Positions 1 to 7,384 of a DNA stretch of 11,259 nt are shown here, piece by piece. How positions within the stretch are numbered: the stretch's first letter is position 1; each line of letters opens with the position of its first letter. Under the pieces are notes generated by a model, which had not been told where the DNA came from, made no database searches, and saw only the letters and a list, made by a program, of their open reading frames with translations. Source of the stretch: CAYRVX01 sp964642165 (GTDB lineage Bacteria; Planctomycetota; Phycisphaerae; SM23-33); assembly GCA_964642165.1 (NCBI GenBank), contig CAZXOC010000247.1, forward strand, positions 1 through 11,259. Reading direction: 5' to 3'. The position numbers were made by a program, and so were the translations under genes.

Positions 1-1334
1 GCGTAGCCGTTGGCCTTCTCGGCGTCGGCGGCCTTCCAGTCGTAGTGGCCGAAGTGCGGCTGGGACAGGGCCACGAGCATTCCCACGTCGTCCGCGGCTC
101 GCAGGACCTCCTCGAAGCTCAGGTGAGCGCCCGGCTGGCAGCCGTAGTTGTGCCCGTAGACGAAGTTGATCCCGAAGCTCTTGAGACGCCGCAGGCTCTC
201 CCGCGCGCCGGCGTAGCACGCCGCCGCCGCGCCGACCTGGGCATTGTCGAGCGGGACGGCGGAGAGGAAGATGCGACTGCCGTTCAGGTAGAAGTCCCGG
301 CCGTCGATCCAGAACTCCCGGAACCCGACGCGCACCGGCAAGCCCGCGTCGAGCACCTTGCCGCCGGCATCCAGCAGGGACAGCCTCAGCGTGTACGTGT
401 TGCCGGGCGTGTGGATGTCCCAGAGCTTCTCGGGCTTCCACTTCTCGGTGAATGCGATGCGGCCGTTCCGCAGGTCGCTTTTCCGGAAGGCCTTGCTCGC
501 GAACTTGCCTACGCTGCGGCCGTCGTCCGTGAGTTGCGCGCTGAGGGTGTACTTCGCGTCCGGGGCGAGGTCGTCCAGGGCAACGCCGAACGTGATCTGC
601 CACTTGCGTACCGACGTGTCCACCTTCACGTCGGCGATGCGCGGCCCCCGAGGCGCTGCGACGAGGAAGGCGTCGCCGCACAGGCCGCGACGCGCCACCG
701 AGCCCTTCACTCGCTTGGCCGAGGCCGTGTCGCTGTAGGAGAGCATGACGGCCTTCAGCGGCATGGCGACGACGGCCAGGGAGAGGACGTGCGTCTTGCC
801 CGGGCGGCAGACGGACGTGAGGTCCAGCTCGCCCGCCGGGAAGCGGAGCTCACCGGCCTTCCTGCCGTCCACGTACACGACGGCGTAGGAGTTCAGGTAG
901 TCCACGCGCAGGGCGATGCGCCGGCCGGCCCATTCGGCGGGGACGGTGATCTCCCGCTGGTACCAGGCGGCGGCGATGCCGCGCAGGTTCCGGTCCCTCC
1001 AGCCCGGATGGGCATGGACCGTCTGGCAGTCCTTCTGCATGTAGTCGGTGATCCCCGGCCAGCACCCGGGGACCTTGAAGTATCCCCACGTTCCGTCAGG
1101 CACCCCGTCCGTGGTGTCCTTCGCCGGCTGCCAGCGCCACAGGCCGTTGATGCAGATGCGCTCACGCGTCGGCGTCGCCTCGCGATACGCCCGGGCCACG
1201 TCCCAGACGGCGGCGACCCCCGCCGGGAGTCGCGCGTCGCCAGACGTTGCCCCCACCGCGGCGGCATGGGCGAACGCCAGGGCAATCGGGCAGAGCGCCA
1301 GCACCTTCCCGCGTCGACCGATGGGCAGCTCCAT
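1..1334 (-). CDS. Secreted glycoside hydrolase family 2-type protein, 3' end outside window
   Basis: Reading the minus strand from an ATG at 1334 gives 444 uninterrupted codons to the window edge; no stop is reached, so the C-terminal part lies to the left. A Shine-Dalgarno GGGAGGA sits at 1342-1348, 7 bases before the ATG. Residues 1-10 are basic, followed by a hydrophobic stretch and a likely cleavage near residue 29 (signal peptide). Residues about 55-190 look like the GH2 jelly-roll sugar-binding domain (INGLWRW, VPGCWPG, AWYQREITVP, VYVDG). Residues about 225-335 look like the Ig-like domain and end in WKPEKLWDIHTPGNTY and RVGFREFWIDG. From about 340 the TIM barrel begins (DFYLNGSRIFL, GINFVYGHNYG at 388-398, ADDVGMLV). 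The catalytic glutamates are expected beyond the edge, so activity cannot be confirmed. GH2 includes beta-galactosidases, glucuronidases, mannosidases and arabinosidases; the substrate is not predictable here. It is divergent from the sialidase-like operon. Confidence 0.9.
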   Translation of the reverse strand, partial: MELPIGRRGKVLALCPIALAFAHAAAVGATSGDARLPAGVAAVWDVARAYREATPTRERICINGLWRWQPAKDTTDGVPDGTWGYFKVPGCWPGITDYMQKDCQTVHAHPGWRDRNLRGIAAAWYQREITVPAEWAGRRIALRVDYLNSYAVVYVDGRKAGELRFPAGELDLTSVCRPGKTHVLSLAVVAMPLKAVMLSYSDTASAKRVKGSVARRGLCGDAFLVAAPRGPRIADVKVDTSVRKWQITFGVALDDLAPDAKYTLSAQLTDDGRSVGKFASKAFRKSDLRNGRIAFTEKWKPEKLWDIHTPGNTYTLRLSLLDAGGKVLDAGLPVRVGFREFWIDGRDFYLNGSRIFLSAVPLDNAQVGAAAACYAGARESLRRLKSFGINFVYGHNYGCQPGAHLSFEEVLRAADDVGMLVALSQPHFGHYDWKAADAEKANGY

Positions 1335-1363
1335 GTTCGTATCCTCCCAGGGCTCGTCCCACG

Positions 1364-1386
1364 CGGCCGCCGACCGACGGCGGCCG
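1364..1386 (-). repeat. Perfect 9-bp inverted repeat in the GH2 5' UTR
   Basis: CGGCCGCCG at 1364-1372 and CGGCGGCCG at 1378-1386 are perfect reverse complements around a 5-base loop. In RNA from the predicted promoter the hairpin would begin about 11 bases after the start and end about 29 bases before the GH2 start codon. It could stabilise the mRNA 5' end or act as a protein or attenuation target. No U-run follows, so it is not a typical intrinsic terminator. Confidence 0.5.
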
Positions 1387-1403
1387 TACGGGGTTCGGCA
1401 GCG

Positions 1404-1431
1404 ATTCTACCGCGCGCCGAGGCCCAGGCAA
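1404..1431 (-). promoter_or_regulatory. Sigma70-like promoter for the GH2 gene
   Basis: On the minus strand the -35-like TTGCCT (1431-1426) and the -10-like TAGAAT (1409-1404) are separated by 16 bases. Transcription would start near 1397 and leave a 5' UTR of about 60 bases before the ATG at 1334. This is the best promoter match in the window, and its position fits the GH2 gene exactly. Seen by eye, not tested. Confidence 0.55.
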
Positions 1432-1483
1432 GCTCGACCCTCGGCGGCCTGGACGAGCGAGACTTTTCTCTTGGCTCAAGCGG

Positions 1484-1506
1484 GCGGCCGCTATGTCATA
1501 GGCCGC
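1484..1506. promoter_or_regulatory. Operator-like imperfect palindrome in divergent intergenic region
   Basis: The 11-base palindrome CTATG-T-CATAG (1491-1501) is flanked by GCGGC (1484-1488) and GCCGC (1502-1506). The arms are complementary apart from two extra bases, CG at 1489-1490. The site lies between the two divergent genes and overlaps the -10-like part of a weak plus-strand promoter candidate (TTGGCT 1471-1476, TATGTC 1492-1497, spacer 15). This is the placement expected of a repressor operator, but no regulator gene is in the window and I found no second copy. Confidence 0.35.
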
Positions 1507-1617
1507 AGGCCAGGCAGTGCGGAGGTGTTGCCGCGGCCGGCCCGGCCAAGGACACGAGCCCTCCGGCGGCCGCGTTCGTCCGGTCGGAGCGAGGGAAGCA
1601 AGGACAGGAGAGCACCC

Positions 1618-2730
1618 ATGCTCGCACAGATCGTGCTGCAAGCGACCGTCACGACCGTCGTGCTGCTGGGCCTGATCGGCGCTGCGGCGCAGGCCGCTCC
1701 CGGGGCCGCCGACGTGCCCGACGTCGCCAAGCCCGGCGCGGGCGGCTACGTGAAGGGAGAGCTGATCTACTCGCTGGAGGACAGGCCCACGCCGCAGTGC
1801 CACGCCTCGACGATCGCCCAGACGCCGTCGGGGCTGGTCGCGGCCTGGTTCGGCGGCAAGCACGAGCGCAACCCGGACGTGGGCATCTGGCTGTCACGGC
1901 ACGACGGGGCGACATGGGCCAGGCCCGTCGAGGTGGCCAACGGCGTCCAGTCCCCGGACACGCGCCATCCGTGCTGGAACCCGGTGCTGTTCCGCCCGAA
2001 GGACGGGCCGCTCATGCTGTTCTACAAGGTCGGTCCCTCGCCGCGATCCTGGTGGGGCATGCGGATGACCTCCCGCGACGACGGCAGGACGTGGTCCAAG
2101 CCGCGCAAGCTCGGCAAGGACAAGCGGATCGGCCACCTCATCGGGCCGGTCAAGAACAAGCCCGTCCAACTGGACGACGGCCTGATCCTCTGCCCGTCGA
2201 GCACGGAGCACCGCGGCTGGCGCGTTCACTTCGAGCGGACCCGGGACCTCGGCAAGACCTGGCAGGTGATCGGGCCGATCCACGACGGCGAGGAGTTCGG
2301 CGCGATCCAGCCGAGCATCCTGACGTACGCCGGCGGGAAGATGCAGGTCCTCTGCCGCAGCCGGCAAGGCGTGGTCGCGCAGAGCCGGTCCGCCGACGGC
2401 GGCGAGACCTGGAGCAAGATGACCGCCACCACGCTGCCGAACCCCAACGCCGGCATCGACGCCGTGACGCTCCGGGACGGCCGGCAAGTGCTCGTCTACA
2501 ACCACACCACGAGGGACAAGGGCTTCCCTTCGGGCCGCAATATGCTCAACGTGGCCGTCTCGAGGGACGGCAAGACGTGGAAGCCGGTACTGACGCTGGA
2601 GCGCGCGAGGGGCGAGTTCTCCTACCCCGCCGTGATCCAGGCGTCCGACGGCAAGGTGCACGTCACGTACACGTACCTGCGGCGGTCGGTGAAGCACGTC
2701 GTGCTGGACCCGAAGAAGATCCGGCGATAA
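1618..2730 (+). CDS. Secreted sialidase-like BNR-repeat beta-propeller protein
   Basis: This 370-residue protein starts at the ATG with AGGAG at 1606-1610, 7 bases upstream. A hydrophobic leader ends in AQA|AP at about residue 26, so it is probably exported. Five Asp-box-type motifs mark blades of a sialidase-fold propeller: SRHDGATW (93), SRDDGRTW (152), TRDLGKTW (208), SADGGETW (258) and SRDGKTW (315). The segments CHASTIAQTPSGLVAAWFGG, NPDVGIW and EFSYPAVIQ (333-341) match the BNR_2-type exo-alpha-sialidase-like family, and the length is normal for it. The FRIP motif of classical GH33 sialidases is not seen; CHAST stands near its place. The label 'sialidase' is therefore fold-level: sialic acid may not be the substrate, and other glycan hydrolase or lyase activities use this fold. 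It is first in a tight run with the FG-GAP and GH127 genes. Confidence 0.9.
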   Translation: MLAQIVLQATVTTVVLLGLIGAAAQAAPGAADVPDVAKPGAGGYVKGELIYSLEDRPTPQCHASTIAQTPSGLVAAWFGGKHERNPDVGIWLSRHDGATWARPVEVANGVQSPDTRHPCWNPVLFRPKDGPLMLFYKVGPSPRSWWGMRMTSRDDGRTWSKPRKLGKDKRIGHLIGPVKNKPVQLDDGLILCPSSTEHRGWRVHFERTRDLGKTWQVIGPIHDGEEFGAIQPSILTYAGGKMQVLCRSRQGVVAQSRSADGGETWSKMTATTLPNPNAGIDAVTLRDGRQVLVYNHTTRDKGFPSGRNMLNVAVSRDGKTWKPVLTLERARGEFSYPAVIQASDGKVHVTYTYLRRSVKHVVLDPKKIRR

Positions 2731-2741
2731 GGAAGCCGCCG

Positions 2742-2837
2742 ATGATCGACCCCAGGGAATACGCCGCCTTCCGGGAATACGAGGCCCGCGATGGCGACTG
2801 GGCAAAGCAACGCCCCGGAAGCAAGCAGGAGAACTGA
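2742..2837 (+). CDS. Possible small ORF, 31 aa, unknown
   Basis: An ATG 12 bases after the sialidase-like stop opens 31 codons, ending 9 bases before the next gene. AGGAAG lies about 6 bases before the ATG. The predicted peptide (MIDPREYAAFREYEARDGDW, then 11 more residues) is hydrophilic and charged, rich in Glu, Arg, Asp and Tyr. It has no signal peptide or membrane segment. Codon use resembles the neighbours, but the ORF is short enough to arise by chance in GC-rich DNA. It could be a small protein, a leader coupling translation to the FG-GAP gene, or noncoding spacer. I do not recognise it. Confidence 0.3.
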   Translation: MIDPREYAAFREYEARDGDWAKQRPGSKQEN

Positions 2838-2846
2838 GGTGGCTCG

Positions 2847-4820
2847 ATGCCCATGAGAATGCTGGGCTCGGCGCTTCTGGTCGTGTTGGCGGCGGGCAGC
2901 GCTCACGCGGAGCTGCGGCGCGTGCAGTACAACCACGCCGGGCTTGCCGTTGACCTCGGCGTGGGCCTGTGGGCCTGGCCGCTGCCGATGGACTGGGACG
3001 GCGACGGCGACTGGGACCTCGTCGTGGCCTGCCCGGACGTCCCCTACCGGGGAACGTACTTCTTCGAGAACCCCGGCGGCGATGCGAAGATGCCGGTCTT
3101 CAGGCCGCCGGTCCGTGTCGGCCCCGGCGTGCAGAACATGCAGGTGTCGTGGGTCGGCGGGCGCCCGCGCGTGCTGACGCCCGGCACGGAGTGGGTCGGC
3201 TTCCTGAACCGCGCCCTGGAGGCCAAGCGGCGGATCCACCCGCGGACCAACATCCACACCCCCGAGCGCAAGATCCGCGCGAACCAGTGGCGCTACGTCG
3301 ACTACGACGGCGACGGGGCGCCGGACCTGGTCGTGGGCGTGGGCGACTGGAGCGACTACGGCTGGGACAACGCCTTCAACGCGCGCGGCGAGTGGACCCG
3401 CGGGCCGCTGCGCGGGTACGTGTACTGGCTGCGCAACACGGGCAGCGCCGGCGTGCCGAAGTACGCCGCGCCGCGGCGCGTGCTCGCCGGCGGCAAGGGC
3501 GTGGACGTCTTCGGCATGCCCTCGCCCAGCTTCGCCGACTTCGACGGCGACGGCGACCTCGACCTGATCTGCGGGGAGTTCCTCGACGGCTTCACGTACT
3601 TCCAGAACGTCGGCACGCGGAGGGAGCCTCGCTACGCGGCCGGGCGGCGCCTGACGCACGACGGCAAGCCGCTGACGATGGACCTGCAGATGATCACGCC
3701 GACGGCCGTCGACTGGGACGGCGACGGCGACGTCGACCTCGTCGTCGGCGACGAGGACGGCCGGGTCGCATTCGTCGAGAACACCGGTAAGGCCGCCCAC
3801 GGCACGCCGCAGTTCCTGCCGCCGAGATACTTCCGGCAGGAGGCGGGGGACCTGAAGTTCGGCGCGCTGGTCACGCCGGTCAGCGTCGACTGGGACGGCG
3901 ACGGCGACGAGGACCTCGTCTGCGGCAACACGGCGGGGTACGTGGGCTTGCTCGAGAACCTCGACGGCGGCAACCCGCCGAGGTGGGCGGCGCCCGTGCG
4001 GCTGGAGGCCGGCGGCAAGACCATCCGCATCCAGGCCGGCAAGAACGGGTCGATCCAGGGCCCCTGCGAGGCCAAGTGGGGTTACACCACGCTGAGCGTG
4101 GCCGACTGGAACCACGACGGCCTGCTCGACCTCGTCGTGAACTCCATCTGGGGTAAGGTGGTCTGGTACCGCAACGTCGGCACGCGGCGGGCGCCCAGGC
4201 TCGCGGCGGCCCGGCCGGTCGAGGTCCGGTGGAAGGGCAAGCCGCCCAAGCCGGCGTGGAACTGGTGGGACCCGAAGGCCGGCGAGCTCGTCACCCAGTG
4301 GCGGACCACCCCGGTCGTCGTCGACTGGGACGCCGACGGCCTCAACGACCTGGTCATGCTCGACCACGAGGGATACCTGGCCCTCTTCCCGCGACGGCGA
4401 GAGGGCGGGCGGATCGTGCTGCTGCCGGGTCGGCGCATCTTCCACGACCGCGCCGGTCCGCTGCGCCTCAACAGCCGCTCCGCCGGAGGAAGCGGGCGGC
4501 GGAAGCTGTGCATCGTGGACTGGGACGGCGACGGCCGACGCGACCTCCTGGTCAACTCGAAGAACGTGGGTTTCTACCGCAACGCCGGCGTGCAGGACGG
4601 CAAGGCCATCTTCGAGGCGAAGGGGGCGCTGGGCGGGCGCAGGCTCGCCGGGCACACGACCAGCCCGACGACGGTCGACTGGGACGGCGACGGCCGGCGG
4701 GAGCTGCTCGTCGGCGCCGAGGACGGGTGCTTCTACCACCTGACGAAAGCAGCGGCCGGCGGTCCCGCAGGGCAGCGCGGCGGGCGCGCCGGTGCTGCTG
4801 CCGCCCGTGGAACGAGATGA
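2847..4820 (+). CDS. Secreted FG-GAP/VCBS-repeat protein, nine Ca-binding repeats
   Basis: This 657-residue protein has a signal peptide (basic start, hydrophobic core, AHA|EL at about residue 21). It has nine DxDxDG-type loops starting near residues 49, 152, 231, 289, 348, 420, 493, 558 and 611. Most read DWDGDGxxDLVV or a close variant, as in FG-GAP/VCBS beta-propellers, where the Asp-rich loop binds calcium much as an EF-hand does. Between repeats are the usual aromatic phrases (YFFENPGG, YWLRNTGS, YFQNVGTR, WYRNVGTR, FYRNAG). No catalytic domain or C-terminal anchor is seen; the tail is Gly/Ala/Arg-rich. A secreted glycan-binding, scaffold or adhesion role is inferred. GAGGTGG sits just before the start; the in-frame ATG at 2853 is an alternative start. 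It is 28 bases upstream of the GH127-type gene and probably co-transcribed with it. Confidence 0.92.
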   Translation: MPMRMLGSALLVVLAAGSAHAELRRVQYNHAGLAVDLGVGLWAWPLPMDWDGDGDWDLVVACPDVPYRGTYFFENPGGDAKMPVFRPPVRVGPGVQNMQVSWVGGRPRVLTPGTEWVGFLNRALEAKRRIHPRTNIHTPERKIRANQWRYVDYDGDGAPDLVVGVGDWSDYGWDNAFNARGEWTRGPLRGYVYWLRNTGSAGVPKYAAPRRVLAGGKGVDVFGMPSPSFADFDGDGDLDLICGEFLDGFTYFQNVGTRREPRYAAGRRLTHDGKPLTMDLQMITPTAVDWDGDGDVDLVVGDEDGRVAFVENTGKAAHGTPQFLPPRYFRQEAGDLKFGALVTPVSVDWDGDGDEDLVCGNTAGYVGLLENLDGGNPPRWAAPVRLEAGGKTIRIQAGKNGSIQGPCEAKWGYTTLSVADWNHDGLLDLVVNSIWGKVVWYRNVGTRRAPRLAAARPVEVRWKGKPPKPAWNWWDPKAGELVTQWRTTPVVVDWDADGLNDLVMLDHEGYLALFPRRREGGRIVLLPGRRIFHDRAGPLRLNSRSAGGSGRRKLCIVDWDGDGRRDLLVNSKNVGFYRNAGVQDGKAIFEAKGALGGRRLAGHTTSPTTVDWDGDGRRELLVGAEDGCFYHLTKAAAGGPAGQRGGRAGAAAARGTR

Positions 4821-4836
4821 CCAAGCGACCCCGATT

Positions 4837-4841
4837 GGAGG
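4837..4841 (+). promoter_or_regulatory. Shine-Dalgarno deciding the GH127 start
   Basis: GGAGG ends only 1 base before the in-frame ATG at 4843 but 7 bases before the next in-frame ATG at 4849. The spacing favours 4849 as the true start; the signal peptide is complete from there. Confidence 0.6.
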
Positions 4842-4848
4842 CATGAAG

Positions 4849-7293
4849 ATGAAGACGCGACAAGTCTGCGTATCCGCCGTGGTGCTGATGACCTTCCTGT
4901 GCACGGCCGGCGCCGAGCCCGGCGGCAAAGCGGCCCGGGTGAGCCCGTTGCAGCCGGTGTACTTCCAGCGCGTGAGGATCGGGGGGTTCTGGCGCGACCA
5001 GTTCAAGCGCCTCGCGGAGAAGTGGCTGCCGCACTGCATCAAGCAGATGGAGAAAGGCGGGGCGGGGCAGGAGCTGCTCAACCTCGTTCACACGGCCAAG
5101 GTCCTCCGGGGCGAGCCCGCGGGCAAGTTCACGGGCCGGCCTTGGAGCGACGCCTACGTCTACAACACGATCGAGTCCATCTGCCTCGCCCTCGCGATCG
5201 ACCCGGAGGGCGACACGCAGCTCGCCGGCGCCCAGGCGCTGCTGCGCAAGAAGCTGGACGAGTGGATCCCCATCGTCCTGGCCGCGCAGATGCCCGACGG
5301 GTACATCCACTCCTTTCACGTGGTCAACCGGCGCGATCGCTACACGAACACCGGACACCACGAGTTCTACGTCCAGGGCTACTTTCTCGAGGCCGGCGTG
5401 GCGCACTACCGGGTCACGGGCGGCAAGGACCGCCGCCTTTACGACGCGGCCAGGAAGTGCGCGGATCACCTCTGCGAGACGTTCGGACCACCCCCAAGGA
5501 GAAACTGGATCCACGGTCACCCGGGGATGGGTTACGCGCTGTGCCGCCTGGCGCGTCTGGTCAACGAGGTGGAGGGATCGGACAAGGGGCGGAAGTACGC
5601 GGCCCTCGCGAAGTACCTCTTCGACAATCGCCACACGGACAAGAGGCGCCGCGCCACCTACCAGCAGTCCCATCTTCCCGTGCCGCAGCAGTCCAACGCC
5701 GTCGGCCACGCCGTCCGCGCGACCTACTTCTACACGGGCATCGCGGACCTCGCCATGCTCACCGGGGACGCCGCGTACCTCCGGGCGGTCGACAGGATCT
5801 GGGACAGCGCCGTCAACCGCAAGCTGTACATCACCGCCGGCGTCGGGGCGTCCCACAGGGGCGAGGCCTTCGACGTCGATTACGAACTGCGGAACAACGG
5901 CTACTGCGAGTCCTGCGCCGGCTGCGGCCTGTCGTTCTGGTCCGACCGGATGAACCGCATCCATCACGACGGCCGCTGCGTGGACGTCCAGGAACGCGTG
6001 CTGTACAACAACATCCTGGGGGCGATCGAGCTTTCCGGGAAGAACTTCTTCTACCAGAACCCGCTGGCCTCGGCGAGGGGACGCTACCCCTGGCACGGCT
6101 GCCCCTGCTGTGTCGGGAACATTCCCCGGGCGCTGCTGGGGATCAAGGACGTCACGTACGCCCTGAACGCGCAGAAGGACACGCTGTTCGTCAACCACTT
6201 CGTGGCCGCTGAGGGCACCGTCGCCGACGTGGCCGGCACCACGCTGCGTGTCGAGCAGCGGACCGAGTATCCCTGGAAGGGCGACGTGTCGCTCATCCTG
6301 ACCCCCGCCGCCGCCAAGGCGTTCACCGTGAAGGTCCGGATTCCCAACCGCGCCGCCAGCGCCCTCTACACCACGAAGCCCGACCTCAAGGCCCGATGCC
6401 GCATCGAGGTGAACGGCAAGGGCCAGGACGTGAAGGTGGTCAACGGCTACGCCGCCCTCAGCCGGAAGTGGCAGCCGGGGGATCGCATGGACCTCTCGCT
6501 GCCCATGGATATCCAGCGGGTCTACGCCGACAAGCGAGTCGCGGCCGACCGCGGCCGAGTCGCCCTTCAGCGCGGGCCGCTGGTCTACAACATCGAGAAC
6601 GTCGACCACGACCGCGACGTGAGGTCCGTGGTGCTGCCGCCCGACGCGCCGCTGAAGGCCGTATGGAAGAAGGACCTGCTCGGGGGCGTCACCGCGATCG
6701 AGTGCGAGAAGCCCAAGCTCCTGGCGATCCCGAACTACGCCCGCCTGAACCGCGGCGGGTGGTCGCAGGTCTGGATCGCCGAGCGGCCGGACGTCGCCGA
6801 GTCCGTGGGGCGCACCGTGCCGGCCGTCCGGCGCGAGGACCTCGAGAAGCGGACCGTCGACCGGGTCCTGGTCGGCAACGACGCTTCGGAGAAGGCCCAC
6901 GGACTCAAGGGCGAACGCACGAGCAGCGGCGTCTACAGGGGCCGACCGTGGCGGCACGCCGGGGGCGGCGGCGGGTTCAGCTACCGCCTCGCGGTTGACC
7001 CGAAGGCCATAAACGCCCTGCGTTGCACCTACTGGGGCAGCGACGCCGGCAATCGCCGGTTCGACATCCTCGTGGAGGGACGCAAGATCGCCAGCCAGCG
7101 GCTGGAGAGGCAGCGCCCCGGTCAGTTCTTCGACGTGGAGTACCCCATTCCAGACGCGCTGATGCGCGACAAGACCGAAATCCTGGTCACGTTCCAGGCC
7201 CAGCCCGGCGCCACGGCCGGGGGCGTGTTCGATCTCCGGCTCCTTCGCGGGATCGAGCCGGATGGCGAACGGGTCAAGAGGCAGCAGAAGTGA
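4849..7293 (+). CDS. Secreted GH127-type beta-L-arabinofuranosidase family protein (DUF1680)
   Basis: This 814-residue enzyme has a signal peptide (hydrophobic core, cleavage near AGA|EP at 22). The (alpha/alpha)6-barrel domain spans about residues 35-440. The GH127 active site, by analogy with the Bifidobacterium HypBA1 enzyme, is visible: E339 in GEAF is the probable acid/base; E354 and C356 in CESC, with C420 and C421 in CPCCVGN, are the predicted zinc ligands, C420 being the likely nucleophile. Beta-rich domains follow (about 440-660). A further C-terminal module (about 670-800; GRPWRHAGG, CTYWGSDAGNRRFDILVEG) resembles the DUF6805-type domain of this family. The reaction is probably removal of terminal beta-L-arabinofuranose. 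Related members cleave aceric acid from rhamnogalacturonan II, so the exact sugar is open. It is third in the plus-strand run; a longer start at 4843 is less likely. Confidence 0.94.
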   Translation: MKTRQVCVSAVVLMTFLCTAGAEPGGKAARVSPLQPVYFQRVRIGGFWRDQFKRLAEKWLPHCIKQMEKGGAGQELLNLVHTAKVLRGEPAGKFTGRPWSDAYVYNTIESICLALAIDPEGDTQLAGAQALLRKKLDEWIPIVLAAQMPDGYIHSFHVVNRRDRYTNTGHHEFYVQGYFLEAGVAHYRVTGGKDRRLYDAARKCADHLCETFGPPPRRNWIHGHPGMGYALCRLARLVNEVEGSDKGRKYAALAKYLFDNRHTDKRRRATYQQSHLPVPQQSNAVGHAVRATYFYTGIADLAMLTGDAAYLRAVDRIWDSAVNRKLYITAGVGASHRGEAFDVDYELRNNGYCESCAGCGLSFWSDRMNRIHHDGRCVDVQERVLYNNILGAIELSGKNFFYQNPLASARGRYPWHGCPCCVGNIPRALLGIKDVTYALNAQKDTLFVNHFVAAEGTVADVAGTTLRVEQRTEYPWKGDVSLILTPAAAKAFTVKVRIPNRAASALYTTKPDLKARCRIEVNGKGQDVKVVNGYAALSRKWQPGDRMDLSLPMDIQRVYADKRVAADRGRVALQRGPLVYNIENVDHDRDVRSVVLPPDAPLKAVWKKDLLGGVTAIECEKPKLLAIPNYARLNRGGWSQVWIAERPDVAESVGRTVPAVRREDLEKRTVDRVLVGNDASEKAHGLKGERTSSGVYRGRPWRHAGGGGGFSYRLAVDPKAINALRCTYWGSDAGNRRFDILVEGRKIASQRLERQRPGQFFDVEYPIPDALMRDKTEILVTFQAQPGATAGGVFDLRLLRGIEPDGERVKRQQK

Positions 7294-7322
7294 GGACCTT
7301 CGTTCAGCGCCCGCAGGTCCTC
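7292..7322 (+). terminator. Stem-loop overlapping GH127 stop codon
   Basis: GAGGACCT (7292-7299) and AGGTCCTC (7315-7322) form a perfect 8-bp stem with a 15-base loop, beginning inside the TGA stop. There is no U-run, so it may be a 3'-end stabilising hairpin rather than an intrinsic terminator. Confidence 0.35.
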
Positions 7323-7360
7323 CTGGCGGGCCTTCCCCGGCGCGGTCGCCATCTGCTGCG

Positions 7361-7384
7361 GGCCGGGCTCTTCCCCGCCCGGCC
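7361..7384 (+). terminator. GC-rich hairpin, possible operon terminator
   Basis: GGCCGGGC (7361-7368) and GCCCGGCC (7377-7384) form a perfect 8-bp stem with an 8-base loop. A short T-run (TTTT, 7406-7409) follows only about 20 bases later, so it is not a textbook terminator. An alternative pairing of CGGGCC (7359-7364) with GGCCCG (7385-7390) also exists. It lies in the 242-base gap that separates the secreted-protein operon from the cytoplasmic genes. Confidence 0.35.

Noticed and set aside
45..2837. 930-codon plus-strand open frame across the left part of the window
   Set aside because: It runs antisense to the GH2 gene, through the intergenic region and out of frame with the sialidase-like gene. 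Its translation is Arg/Ala-rich without motifs; only its last 31 codons might be real.
2791..2856. Second short ORF (21 aa) overlapping the FG-GAP start
   Set aside because: It has no ribosome site and overlaps both the 31-codon ORF and the next gene's start.
2622..5081. Very long minus-strand open frame (819 codons) opposite the FG-GAP gene
   Set aside because: Its translation is Val/Asp/Ala/Arg-rich with repeated AVAVPV phrases that are the antisense of the DWDGDGD repeats. It opposes a gene with clear family motifs; GC-rich codon bias leaves antisense frames open.
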